This document shows positions 1 through 9,000 of a stretch of 64,000 nucleotides of DNA, piece by piece. Position numbers and translations under genes: made by a program. The first letter of the stretch is position 1, and every line of letters starts with the position of its first letter. The notes beneath the pieces are model-generated. The model searched no databases and was not told where the DNA came from. It saw only the letters and a program-made list of their open reading frames with translations. The DNA is from Amycolatopsis sp. EV170708-02-1 (GTDB taxonomy: Bacteria > Actinomycetota > Actinomycetes > Mycobacteriales > Pseudonocardiaceae): contig NZ_CP092497.1 of the NCBI RefSeq assembly GCF_022479115.1, forward strand, positions 7,378,001 through 7,442,000. Direction: 5' to 3'.

Positions 1-532
1 TGGCGTCGCCGGCCAGAAAGGTCTGGACGTCGTTCGCGAAAGCGTCGTTGGCCGTCATGAGGATGCCGACGTGGCCGTACACGCCGCAGACGAGGAGTTG
101 GTCTCGGCCGCTGCGTTCCAGCGTCCGCAACAGGTCGGTGCGGACGAAGGCGCTCGCCTTCCATTTGGTGAAGACGGTGTCGCCCTGGCCGGGGGCGAGC
201 CGGCCGGGAACGCGCCGGTCCTCCGGGGAGGACCGCATGCCGGGTCCCCAGAAATCGGCGAGCAGGCCGCGCTGCCGCGGTGTCATGGAGCCGGGTTGCA
301 AGGTGTAGTAGGCCGGCACACCCGTTCGGGCGCACCGATTCCTCAGCGCCTCGACGTTCCGGAGCAGGTCCGTCAGCAGTGGTTCGCCGAACGGCCGGAG
401 GAAGTAGTGCTGCAGGTCATGGATGAGGAGAGCGGCGCGGCTCGGATCGAGGGTCCACCGCGCGGTGTTCTCGGGCAACTCGTGCTCCGCGGGCATCGGA
501 TACGACGCCGTCGGCAAACGAGAGACGGCCAC
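1..532 (-). CDS. Isochorismatase, PhzD-like (3' end outside window)
   Basis: The isochorismatase family cleaves the enol-pyruvyl ether of isochorismate or of 2-amino-2-deoxyisochorismate (ADIC). About 177 residues are present. The catalytic Asp is in LIHDLQHYF, the Lys in VFTKWKASAF, and the Gly that replaces the family Cys is in CGVYGHVGIL. The VGIL that follows resembles PhzD (VGVL) more than EntB (IGCM), which hints that ADIC is the substrate and dihydro-3-hydroxyanthranilate the product. The GTG start at 532 has an AAGGGGA ribosome site about ten bases upstream. The gene lies last in the leftward operon, 99 bases after the dehydrogenase. Whether a carrier domain follows cannot be seen. 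Family is confident; substrate is inference. Confidence 0.85.
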   Translation of the reverse strand, partial: MAVSRLPTASYPMPAEHELPENTARWTLDPSRAALLIHDLQHYFLRPFGEPLLTDLLRNVEALRNRCARTGVPAYYTLQPGSMTPRQRGLLADFWGPGMRSSPEDRRVPGRLAPGQGDTVFTKWKASAFVRTDLLRTLERSGRDQLLVCGVYGHVGILMTANDAFANDVQTFLAGDA

Positions 533-631
533 GGCTGAATTTCCCCTTCTCTCGGTGTCTGTTGTCGGTTCGGGACCGGGCCGGTCCCGGCCGCCGGTCT
601 GGCTGGTGTGCGGAGTGGCCGGCATGTTTCC

Positions 632-1429
632 TCACACGCCGAGCGTGGCACCGCCGTCGACGGTGAGCGTCTGCATGGTGATGTGTCCCGCGCCGTCCGA
701 GAGCAGGAAGAGCACGGCCTCCGAGACATCGCCCGGGCTGGCGATCTTGCCGAGCGGGATGCCGACCCGGAACGACTCCGGCGCGCCCACGACGGAGGTC
801 CGCTCGGCGACGGTCTCCGCCTCGGGCACGCCTTCGTACAACTCCGTCAGCATCCGCGTTCCCGTCGAGCCCGGCGCGACGGTGTTGCAGCGGATGCCGT
901 ACCCGGCCAGTTCCAAGCCGAGGCAGGCCGTGAAAGCCGTCGCCGCGGCCTTGGAAGCCGCGTAGGCGGACATACCGAACCTCGCCGTGCTCGCGGCATT
1001 CGACGCCACCGTGACCACCGCGCCACGGCGGCGCGGGATCATCCGCCGGGTGACCGCGCGGCTGACGTGGAAAACGCCACCGGCGTTCACCCCGAGCGTG
1101 GTGGTCCAATCGTTGTCGCTCAGCTCGTCGACGGTGCCCACCCGCAGGACGCCCGCGGCGTTGACGAGGTACTCGATCGGCCCGAGGTCCGCCTCGACCT
1201 TCTCCACCGCCGCCTCGACTTCCCCGGCGGAGGTCACGTCCACCGGAATCGGCAGCGCCGGGAGACCGGTGGCGCCGAGTTCGTCGGCGAGCTCACGCAA
1301 CGGGGTGACCTGACGATCCAGCAGGGCGACCGGGATGTCGCGGGCGGCGATACCACGCGCGATCTGGGCGCCGATCCCACCCGCGGCCCCGGTGATCAGC
1401 GCGACCTTCCTGTTTTCGATGCCGTTCAT
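632..1429 (-). CDS. dhbA: 2,3-dihydro-2,3-dihydroxybenzoate dehydrogenase-like SDR
   Basis: A 265-residue short-chain dehydrogenase with TGAAGGIG for NAD binding at residues 13-20, NAAG near 88, and the Ser/Tyr-Lys catalytic set (VASNAAS, then YAASK). The family oxidises the diene diol left by isochorismatase to 2,3-dihydroxybenzoate. Relatives in benzoxazole and phenazine-type pathways oxidise dihydro-3-hydroxyanthranilate to 3-hydroxyanthranilate. Its ATG overlaps the stop of the upstream amidohydrolase gene (ATGA), so translation is coupled. It is the only such dehydrogenase in the window, while there are two isochorismatases, so it may serve both routes. Length is normal for EntA/DhbA. 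Confidence 0.85.
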   Translation of the reverse strand: MNGIENRKVALITGAAGGIGAQIARGIAARDIPVALLDRQVTPLRELADELGATGLPALPIPVDVTSAGEVEAAVEKVEADLGPIEYLVNAAGVLRVGTVDELSDNDWTTTLGVNAGGVFHVSRAVTRRMIPRRRGAVVTVASNAASTARFGMSAYAASKAAATAFTACLGLELAGYGIRCNTVAPGSTGTRMLTELYEGVPEAETVAERTSVVGAPESFRVGIPLGKIASPGDVSEAVLFLLSDGAGHITMQTLTVDGGATLGV

Positions 1430-2907
1430 CGAGCGACCCCCGTCAGTATCCGGTCCACTTTGCTTCGCGGGACACGCAGGCAACGCGTGCTGAACGAAGA
1501 AAGCGCTTCGAGATAGGACTTTTCCAATTCCGCCTCGTCCACCCGGACGCCGCGGCCTCCTTCGACGAGCAGCTGCCCGCCGACCACCACAGTGTCCACA
1601 TCGGACGAACAGCCGAGCGCGAGAAACGCCTCCAACGGCCGTGTGTTCAGCAGGTAGCGCCAGTCGTCGGTGCGGACGAGCACCAGGTCGGCCCGCTTGC
1701 CGGGAGCCAGGCTGCCGATGTCCTCCCAGCCAAGGCCCGCCGCCCCGATCCTCGTCGCCATCGCCAGTGCGTCGGACGGCAGAACCTCGGTCTGGTCCCC
1801 GTACATTTCGTTGAAGGACTGCCAGACCGCGCGCATCGCCTCGACCATTCCCGGCCCGGCCAAGGCCATTCCGTCGGTGGACAAGGAAACCCCGAGGCCG
1901 GCCCGGCGCAGCTCCGGGACGACGCGCGTTTCGGTGATCGTCGTTTCCCCGGTCATGCCGTACTTCGCCGGCGAGAAGCTGATGTGCGCGCCTGCCTCGA
2001 TCAGCAGCGAGCGTTCTTCGTCGTCCACGAAAGCGGTGTGCACCGCCGTGAGCCGTTCGGTGACCAGGCCGAGATCGGCGAGCCGTCGCACCCCCGTGTC
2101 CCCGTAGTAGGCGCGGAGCAGCTCGGGTTCGTTGCGTAGCGCGCCGACGTGGGTGGCGAACGGCAGTTCGTGGTCGTCGACCAGCCGCGCGATACCCGCG
2201 CCGAGTTCGTCCGTCATGTTCGTGACGTACACGACGCTGGGACGGCACCGGATCAACCCGCTGTCGTCGCCCGCGCATTCCCGTATCAGCGCCTCCACCC
2301 CGGCCAGCACGGCGTCGGTGTCCTTGGTCCGGCGGAACCCGGTCTCGCCGGGAGCGCAGATCGCGTCGCACGCCCAAGTACCGACGACACAACGGATCCC
2401 GAGCGAGCGCGCGGCGGCGACCAGCGAAGTCGGCCGGTTGAGCGAGCCCACGTCCCCGAGAGTGGTCACACCACTACGTAACTGCGTCCACATCGAGTAA
2501 CGGGCGATCGCCTCCGCTTCGTCCGGGCGCATACCGTCGATCAGCCGATCGAACGAGTCGAAAGCGCGCGAAATCCGATGCATCGACCCGCCGCCGCCCA
2601 TGAAGTCGACGACGTCCTCACGGTCCGAGGGCGGGCGTGTCGCTCCCCCCATCATCATCCGCATCCCGAACATCTCGTGCCAATGCCCGTTGACCAGCCC
2701 CGGCAGCACCATGTGGCCGGACGCGTCGACGGTCCGCAGCTGTTCGCGAACGCCCGGATTCAGCCCGGCGACCGCCCGGCCGACCTCCTCGACCGTTCCG
2801 ATCGCCGTGATCCGGCCGTCCACGGCCAGCACCGCGCCGTTCGGGATGACCCTGTCCTCCTCGTCCGCCGGATAGACGCACCCGTTCGTGACCAGGAGCG
2901 AGTTCAC
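1426..2907 (-). CDS. Metal-dependent amidohydrolase, candidate heterocycle-forming enzyme
   Basis: A 493-residue amidohydrolase of the cytosine/S-adenosylhomocysteine deaminase type. It keeps the metal set: HWH at residues 75-77 (NGHWHEM), His in ATHVG, His in AVHTAF and Asp in STDGMA. Such enzymes usually hydrolyse C-N bonds. Inside gene sets combining a 6-methylsalicylate PKS, a KAS III enzyme and 3-hydroxyanthranilate genes, however, amidohydrolase-like proteins (NatAM for nataxazole, BomN for A33853, from memory) close the benzoxazole ring. The same gene company is present here, so I infer a cyclodehydratase role. The GTG start at 2907 overlaps the carrier-protein stop (GTGA); a longer in-frame start exists but would run into that gene. 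Fold is confident; reaction is inference. Confidence 0.8.
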   Translation of the reverse strand: MNSLLVTNGCVYPADEEDRVIPNGAVLAVDGRITAIGTVEEVGRAVAGLNPGVREQLRTVDASGHMVLPGLVNGHWHEMFGMRMMMGGATRPPSDREDVVDFMGGGGSMHRISRAFDSFDRLIDGMRPDEAEAIARYSMWTQLRSGVTTLGDVGSLNRPTSLVAAARSLGIRCVVGTWACDAICAPGETGFRRTKDTDAVLAGVEALIRECAGDDSGLIRCRPSVVYVTNMTDELGAGIARLVDDHELPFATHVGALRNEPELLRAYYGDTGVRRLADLGLVTERLTAVHTAFVDDEERSLLIEAGAHISFSPAKYGMTGETTITETRVVPELRRAGLGVSLSTDGMALAGPGMVEAMRAVWQSFNEMYGDQTEVLPSDALAMATRIGAAGLGWEDIGSLAPGKRADLVLVRTDDWRYLLNTRPLEAFLALGCSSDVDTVVVGGQLLVEGGRGVRVDEAELEKSYLEALSSFSTRCLRVPRSKVDRILTGVAR

Positions 2908-3140
2908 CGCTCCGCCCTCGTCTCGATCTCCTCGAAATGGGCGGCCCACGCCCCGAGCGTCGGCGCGGCGACCAGCGTCTCGAAGGACACCGCCAGTCCG
3001 TCTCGCCGCCATCTCGTGACCAGCCGCATGATCTCCAGTGAGCTGATCCCGAGCTGGACCAGGTTGGCGTCGGGCGTGATCGCCTCGGCGGGTACGGCCG
3101 AGTGCTCCGCGATCGCGGCACGAAGTTCCTCGTCGGTCAT
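2904..3140 (-). CDS. Free-standing acyl/aryl carrier protein
   Basis: A 78-residue carrier protein. The phosphopantetheine Ser is Ser34 in LGISSLEIM, where the usual Asp before it is Ser. The C-terminal helices (FETLVAAPTLGAWAAHF) look like aryl carrier proteins and the carrier domains of isochorismatases. It overlaps both neighbours by four bases (ATGA/GTGA) and is expected to be made together with the aryl-AMP ligase upstream. It could hold the aryl group charged by that ligase, or receive 6-methylsalicylate from the PKS through the KAS III enzyme, as free carriers do in chlorothricin-type pathways. The partner is not decided by the sequence. Confidence 0.85.
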   Translation of the reverse strand: MTDEELRAAIAEHSAVPAEAITPDANLVQLGISSLEIMRLVTRWRRDGLAVSFETLVAAPTLGAWAAHFEEIETRAER

Positions 3141-4756
3141 GTTCCCTCCATCGCCATGGCGATCAGCGCCTTCTTGTCGACCTTCCCCAACGGCGTCAGC
3201 GGGAATCCGGCCGCGAATTCGATTCGTTCCGGGATCTTGTATTCGGCGACGCCGAGGTCGCGCACGGCGCTCCTCAGCTCGTCCGCCGACACGGACGGAT
3301 CACCCGGTGCGCCCGCCGCCACGACGTAGGCGCAAACGCGTTCGGAAAGGAATTCGTCCGGGATTCCGACCACCGCCGCCGCGGCGACCGCGGGATGGGC
3401 GAGCAGGTAGTCCTCGACCTCGGTCGCGGAGATCTTGTCGCCACCCCTGATGATCATTTCCTTGATCCTGCCCTCGATCACCAGGTCACCGTCCTCGGTG
3501 ATCCGGGCGCGGTCCCCGGTCCGATAGAAGCCGTCCGGGGTGAAGGCCTTCGCGTTGTGCTCGGGGGCCCGGTAATAGCCACGCAAGGTGTACGGGCCGC
3601 GGGCCAGCAACTCGCCGACCTCACCCTCCGCGCACGGCTCCCCAGCCGGCCCGACGACACGCATTTCGTCGTACGGGGAGATCGGTCTTCCCTGGGTGGT
3701 CAGCACGCTTTCCGCCGGGTCATCGGACCGGGTGAAGGTCAGCAGTCCCTCGGCCATGCCGAAGACCTGCTGCAACTGGCAGCCCAGCGTGGGCCCGATC
3801 CGCTCGGTGAACTCCCGTGTCATGCGGGCTCCGCCGACCTGCAGGAGCCGCAGGCTCGACAGATCCCGCTCGGTCCATTCGGCCAGTTCGAGCCAGATCC
3901 GCGTGATCGACGGCACCTGCGCGGTGAAGGTCACCTTTTCGCGTTCGATCAGCTCGAAGCAGCCTTCCGGGTCGGGGTTGTCCGCGAGGACGACCGTGCC
4001 GCCCGTGTGGAAGGTGCCCAGTACGCCAGGGCATCCCCAGGCGAAGTTGAACTCGATCGGCAGCGCCGCCAGATAGACGTCGTCGCCGGTCAGACGGCCG
4101 ACCTCGGCGGCCTGTCTCGACTGGTACAGGTAGTCGTCGTGGGTACGCGGGATCAGCTTGGGCAGCGCCGTCGTGCCACCGGAAAGCAGGAAGAAGGCGA
4201 CGTCGGCCGGATCCTGTTCCCGAAGGCCGATCGGCGTGCTTTCCAGCTCGGCCAGGGGGATGCAGTCCGCCGGGACGTTTCCCGAAAGCACGAACAGCTT
4301 TTCCAGCGCGGGGAGTTCGTCACGGAGTTCGCGTGCCTGCTCGACGTGGTCGAAGCCGCGGTGAACACCGGGCAGGACGTACGCCGACGCTTCGGTGATC
4401 TCACCCAGGTGCCTGATCTCGGTGGCGCGGTGGGCCGGCAGCGAGAACACCGGTATCGCGCCCAGCCGGGACAACGCGAAGGTGATCGCGGCGAACTCCG
4501 GCACATTGGGCAACTGGACGACGACGCGCTGCCCGGGTTCGATGCCGTGCCCGGCGAAACCGGCGGCGAGCCGGTCCGCCCAGCGGTCCAGTTCGGCATA
4601 CGTGATCCGTCGCGGTCCGTGTACGAGCGCCGTCCGGCGGCCGAACTCGGCGGCCAGCCGTCGCAGCATCGCGCCGAGGGTTTCTCCGCGCCAGACCCCG
4701 GCTCTGCGGTACGTACGCGCGGTGTCCCCGGGCCAGGGCGTGCATCCGGACAACAT
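3137..4756 (-). CDS. Aryl-AMP ligase 1 (salicylate-type pocket)
   Basis: A stand-alone adenylation enzyme of about 539 residues that activates an aryl acid with ATP and loads a carrier thiol. The P-loop LSGGTTALPK, YRTGD and the terminal lysine (PLGKVDKK) are intact. In the DhbE-based pocket code the sequence IEFNFAWGCPG gives Asn235 and Cys240, and FGMAEGLLTF gives Leu337. That is the published salicylate pattern, not the 2,3-dihydroxybenzoate pattern (Ser240, Val337). Salicylate, 6-methylsalicylate or 3-hydroxyanthranilate are all possible; the missing polar residue argues against a 3-hydroxyl. A GTG at 4759 is an alternative start. The ATG overlaps the KAS III stop (TGATG). Confidence 0.88.
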   Translation of the reverse strand: MLSGCTPWPGDTARTYRRAGVWRGETLGAMLRRLAAEFGRRTALVHGPRRITYAELDRWADRLAAGFAGHGIEPGQRVVVQLPNVPEFAAITFALSRLGAIPVFSLPAHRATEIRHLGEITEASAYVLPGVHRGFDHVEQARELRDELPALEKLFVLSGNVPADCIPLAELESTPIGLREQDPADVAFFLLSGGTTALPKLIPRTHDDYLYQSRQAAEVGRLTGDDVYLAALPIEFNFAWGCPGVLGTFHTGGTVVLADNPDPEGCFELIEREKVTFTAQVPSITRIWLELAEWTERDLSSLRLLQVGGARMTREFTERIGPTLGCQLQQVFGMAEGLLTFTRSDDPAESVLTTQGRPISPYDEMRVVGPAGEPCAEGEVGELLARGPYTLRGYYRAPEHNAKAFTPDGFYRTGDRARITEDGDLVIEGRIKEMIIRGGDKISATEVEDYLLAHPAVAAAAVVGIPDEFLSERVCAYVVAAGAPGDPSVSADELRSAVRDLGVAEYKIPERIEFAAGFPLTPLGKVDKKALIAMAMEGT

Positions 4757-5793
4757 CACCGGCCGTCCTCGGCGGCCTGGAGGATTTCCACCACCGCGGC
4801 ACCCGCCGCCATTCCGGTGCTGGCGCCGATGAGCAGGACCCGATCACCCGGCACGACCTGGCCGGTCGTCCAGAGATGTTCCAAACCGAGGAACAGATCG
4901 GCGGCACCGGTATGGCCGATCGTCCGGGTGTAGTCCCAGACACCGCGGTCGTCGCCGACGCCGAGCGGATCGAGGAACATCGCGTCCAGCGCGCTCCGCC
5001 CGAAGCCGACGTGGCAGACCCGGGTGACCTGGTCGAGGGTCAGTCCCGCCTCCTTGAGCGTCCGCTCGGTGATCTCCGCGACCCGATCGCCGAAGTGGCG
5101 GATCGGCGACGACTGACCGGCCGCCCACTGTTCGCGGACCTTCTGTTCCCGCTCGGTGAAATTCAGGCTCCGGCCGACGGTCACCCCTGGCGGGAACAGC
5201 CTTTCGCCCGCCCGGTGCAGTATTTCCATCTGCGGGTCCGACAACGAGCCGATCGCCAGCAGCTTCGCGAAACCCGGCCGCCGGGACACCACCACCGCCG
5301 AACCCGCGTCGGCCAGCAGGAAGAGTGTCGAACCGCGCCAGCGGTCCACGAGCGGGGTCGAGTAGTTGTCGCCGGTGGTGATCAACGCCGCGTCGTGGGT
5401 GGGATCGGCGATCAGCCGGTTCGCGGCCGCCTCGACACCGGCGATCATGCCGAGGCAACCCAGCTTGATCTCCATCGCGGGGATCGGCCGGTCGAGGGTG
5501 TTCAGCAGGATGTAGTGGGCCGCCGACCAGCCGTCCGGGCCCTGGTGGTGGGTGTAGCAGTGCAGCAGCACACCGAAATCGTCCGGGCCGATCCCGGACC
5601 GGCGGACCGCCGCGCGAGCGGCGTCGATGGCCATGTCCGGCCCGGGTTTCGCCGGGCTTACCGCCACGGAGAGCATGCCGGACGACCTGCGCTCCGCTCG
5701 TCCGTACCAACCTTCCCCGACGGCGTGCTCGGTGGATACGAGGTCGGGAAGATCGCTGCCGATTCCAGCGAGATAGAGGGTTTCGGTACGCAT
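4756..5793 (-). CDS. KAS III-like acyltransferase
   Basis: A 345-residue thiolase-fold protein of the FabH/ChlB3/CerJ type. The nucleophile Cys is near residue 113 in [10 protein letters not shown] and the His is near 260 in CHVGFGRS. The third FabH residue, Asn in GN-T-GA, is His here (IGHTGAAD). Loss of that Asn is typical of KAS III homologues that move an acyl group onto O, N or another carrier without decarboxylative condensation. Next to a 6-methylsalicylate-type PKS, relatives (ChlB3, PtmR, PokM3, NatR, BomK, from memory) pass the aryl group from the PKS to its acceptor. It is the first gene of the leftward operon, opposite the PKS. Confidence 0.85.
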   Translation of the reverse strand: MRTETLYLAGIGSDLPDLVSTEHAVGEGWYGRAERRSSGMLSVAVSPAKPGPDMAIDAARAAVRRSGIGPDDFGVLLHCYTHHQGPDGWSAAHYILLNTLDRPIPAMEIKLGCLGMIAGVEAAANRLIADPTHDAALITTGDNYSTPLVDRWRGSTLFLLADAGSAVVVSRRPGFAKLLAIGSLSDPQMEILHRAGERLFPPGVTVGRSLNFTEREQKVREQWAAGQSSPIRHFGDRVAEITERTLKEAGLTLDQVTRVCHVGFGRSALDAMFLDPLGVGDDRGVWDYTRTIGHTGAADLFLGLEHLWTTGQVVPGDRVLLIGASTGMAAGAAVVEILQAAEDGR

Positions 5794-5870
5794 CAGCGAC
5801 GAGTCCTCTCTGTCGTTTCGTCGCCACGGGTGGCTCCCGTCAGCTCATCACCTCGGCAGGCCGGCTTTCA

Positions 5871-5887
5871 TGAGTGATCTCTACTCA
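5871..5887. promoter_or_regulatory. Palindromic operator candidate, site 1
   Basis: TGAGTGATCTCTACTCA: the arms TGAGT/ACTCA are inverted around seven bases. It shares GAGT and CTACTCAA with the second site about 103 bp downstream. It lies 78 bases upstream of the KAS III start, a position suited to control of the leftward operon. The cognate regulator is not in the window. Confidence 0.55.
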
Positions 5888-5973
5888 ATCGAAGCCGCCA
5901 CCCCCGGGAGCGAGCCGCGCCGGTTGACCCGTTCGCCCCAGCGACACGGGACCATTCGGACCTTTCGGTCAAT

Positions 5974-5990
5974 GGAGTAGTGACTACTCA
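5974..5990. promoter_or_regulatory. Palindromic operator candidate, site 2
   Basis: GGAGTAGTGACTACTCA contains a perfect GAGTAG-TGA-CTACTC inverted repeat at 5975-5989. It lies 56 bases upstream of the PKS start codon and matches site 1 in its outer positions. Two copies of a rare palindrome in one divergent promoter suggest one dimeric regulator for both operons. Confidence 0.6.
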
Positions 5991-6045
5991 AGCGTCGCCC
6001 TCCTTCGCATGTTTGCTTAATCAGCGTGATTTCCCTGGAGGTGCG

Positions 6046-9000
6046 ATGTCATCGCGTCCTGAGCTGAGCGGTTTTTCCCCGGAAAACGACCATGACGGTG
6101 TTCACGGACCGGTGGACTCGATTCGAAACGGAATTCCCGGCGACAAGGTCGCGATCGTGGGCATCGGCTGCCGGTTCGCCGGCGGTATCGACTCACCCGG
6201 CCGTTTCTGGGAATTCCTGATGGCGGGCGAAAGCGCGGTCGGGCCGGTCCCGCCGGACCGGTGGGCCGCCTATGCCCGGCGGTCGAGGGAACACGCGGCG
6301 GTACTGTCGCGTGCCACGGCGAACGGCGCCTTCATGGCCGACATCAGCGGATTCGACAACGGCTTCTTCGGTATTTCGGCGACCGAGGCGCGTCAACTGG
6401 ATCCGCAGCAACGCGTCGCGCTCGAAGTGGCGTGGGAGGCGTTGGAAGACGCCGGGATCCCGCCGCACACGCTGGCGGGCACCGACGCCGCGGTCTTCAT
6501 GGGCGTCGGCTCGGACGACTACGGACGGCGGCTGCTGGAGGATCTGCCCGGAATCGAGGCGTGGACCGGTATCGGCGCCTCGCTCTGCGCCGTCGCCAAC
6601 CGGATCTCGTACACCCTCGATCTGCGGGGGCCCAGCCTCGCCGTCGACACGGCGTGTTCCTCGTCGCTGGTCGCACTGCACCAGGCGGTCTCCTGCCTGC
6701 TGGCCGGTGAAGCGCCGGTGGCGCTGGCGGGCGGGGTCATGCTGATGGCAGGCCCCGGCCTGACCATGGTCCTGGACGCGGCCGGCGCCATTTCCCCCGA
6801 TGGGACTTCGAAGGCCTTCGATGACGCCGCCGACGGCTACGGCCGTGGCGAAGGTTGCGGAATGGTCGTCCTCAAAAGGCTTTCCGACGCCGTGCACGAT
6901 GGTGACCGGATCATCGCGGTCATTCGTGGGAGCGCGGTGCACCAGGACGGCCGCACGGACGGGATCATGGCGCCGAGCCGCGCGGCCCAGGAACACCTGC
7001 TGCGCCGGGCGTACGCGTCGGCGGGCGTCGACCCCCGCGACGTCGACTACGTCGAAGCCCACGGGACGGGGACGAGGGTGGGCGACCCGGTCGAGGCAGG
7101 CGCGTTGGCGTCGGTCGTCGGCGACCGGGACTCCCCTTGTCTCGTCGGGTCGGTGAAAACCAACATCGGGCACACCGAAGCCGCGGCCGGGGTGGCCGGA
7201 GTGATCAAAACCGCGCTGGCGATCCGGCATGGGATGATCCCGCCGACGCGCACGACCTCCGTACCGCGTGCGGAGATCTCGTGGGACGGGCTTCGGCTCG
7301 TCACCGAGCCCGTGGCCTGGCCGGAAACCGGCAGGCCCCGGTTGGCCGGGGTGGCCAGCTACGGCTATGGCGGGACGATCGCGCACGTCGTGCTCGAGCA
7401 GGGGCCGCCCAGCGTCGCTTCGGGTCGGCCCACGGTGGACGGCGGACCGGAATCGCGACTCTTCCCGGTATCCGCCGCGAGCCCCGCGGGGCTCGCGGCA
7501 CAGGCCGCCCGGCTGGCGGACGCGATCGACGGTGGTCCGGTCGAACTGGCCGATGTCGGGCACACGCTGGCCCATCGGCGCACCCATCTGCCGGTGCGGG
7601 CGGTGGTGGCCGCGGGCAGCGGACAGGAGCTGTCGGACGGGTTGCGGAACATCGCCGTCGGTGGCGAGGCGGCCCGGCCCGTCGACCCGGTGTGGGTCTT
7701 TTCCGGCCACGGCGCGCAATGGTCCGGCATGGGCCGGGACCTGTTGATCGAGGAACCGGTCTTCGCCGAAGTGATCGACCGGCTCGGCCCGATCTACCTC
7801 GCCGAGCTCGGCTACACCCCGCGTGACGTGCTCTCCAGCGGCGAACTCGGTTCTGTCGAACGGATCCAGTCGACCATCTTCGCCATGCAGGTCGGCCTTG
7901 CCGCCGTGTGGCGGCGCTACGGCGTCCGTCCCGGCGCGATCATCGGTCATTCCGTCGGCGAGATCGCGGCCGCGGTGGTGGCCGGTGTGCTCACCGAGGC
8001 CGAAGGCGCCCGGCTCGTCTGCCGCCGATCGGCCCTGCTGACCAGGGTCGCCGGCCGAGGCGCGATGGTGCTGGTGGATCTTTCCTTCGCTGAGGTGGAG
8101 GCCGAGCTGGCGGGCCGGACGGACATCACCGCGGCGATCTCCGCCGCGCCGTCGTCCACTGTGGTCTCCGGGGACACACCGGCGATCGAGAAGGCGGCCG
8201 CCCGCTGGGAAGAGCTCGGCCGATCGGTGCGCCGGATCGACTCCGACGTCGCCTTCCACAGCGAGCAGATGGACGCCCTGTGCGCCGATCTGATCACGGC
8301 GGCGGCCGGCCTCGCGCCGGTCGCCGCCTCGGTGCCGCTTTACGTCACCGCTCTCGGCGACCCTCGATGCGCACCGCGGCAGGATGCCGCGTACTGGGCG
8401 GCGAACCTGCGTAATCCCGTTCGTTTCGCGGAAGCCGTCCGGGCCGCGGCCGAAGACGGTCACCGGGTCTTCCTGGAGATCTCGTCACATCCGGTCGTGA
8501 GCCATTCGATCACCGAGACCCTGCTGGCGGAGAACCTGCCCGGCGGGCAGGCGATCCCCACCCTGCGGCGGGGGAAACCCGAGCGCGACACCCTGCTCAC
8601 CGGTGTCGCACGATTGCATTGCCTCGGTGTCCCGGTGGACTGGCGGGTCTTGCAGCCCGCCGGGAAACCGGTCCGGTTGCCGAACACGGTTTGGCAGCAC
8701 ACCAGGCATTGGGTCGACGGCGGGCCCGGCGAAACGCCGCCACCCGGCGACACCTTGCTCGGGCACGGCGTGACGGTGTCCGGGTCCGGCCTTCGAGTGT
8801 GGTCGACCACGCTGGACCTCAGGACCCGCCCGTACCCGCGGCGGCATCCGGTGCTGGACACCGAAATCGTTCCTGCCGCCGTTCTGCTGAGCACGCTCTT
8901 CGAAGCCGGGGCGTGTCACCTGGCCGAAATCCGCCTGCGGCAACCTGTCGTCGTCCCGCCGGCCGGGGAGCCCGCTCGGGAGGTACAGGTCGTACGCGAC

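Larger units (their letters stand above)
5794..6045. promoter_or_regulatory. Divergent control region of the two biosynthetic operons
   Basis: The 252 bases separate the starts of the KAS III operon (leftward) and the PKS operon (rightward), so both promoters must lie here. The region holds two matching 17-bp palindromes (listed separately). A TTGACC at 5924-5929 could be a -35 element, but I see no convincing -10 box at the right distance. No IdeR/DmdR-type iron box is visible, which is notable for genes that look partly siderophore-like. The PKS ribosome site TGGAGGTG is at 6036-6043. Confidence 0.7.

Noticed and set aside
5980..6045. Upstream GTG start of the PKS at 5980
   Set aside because: It lies inside the palindromic operator and lacks a ribosome site; the ATG at 6046 has TGGAGGTG.
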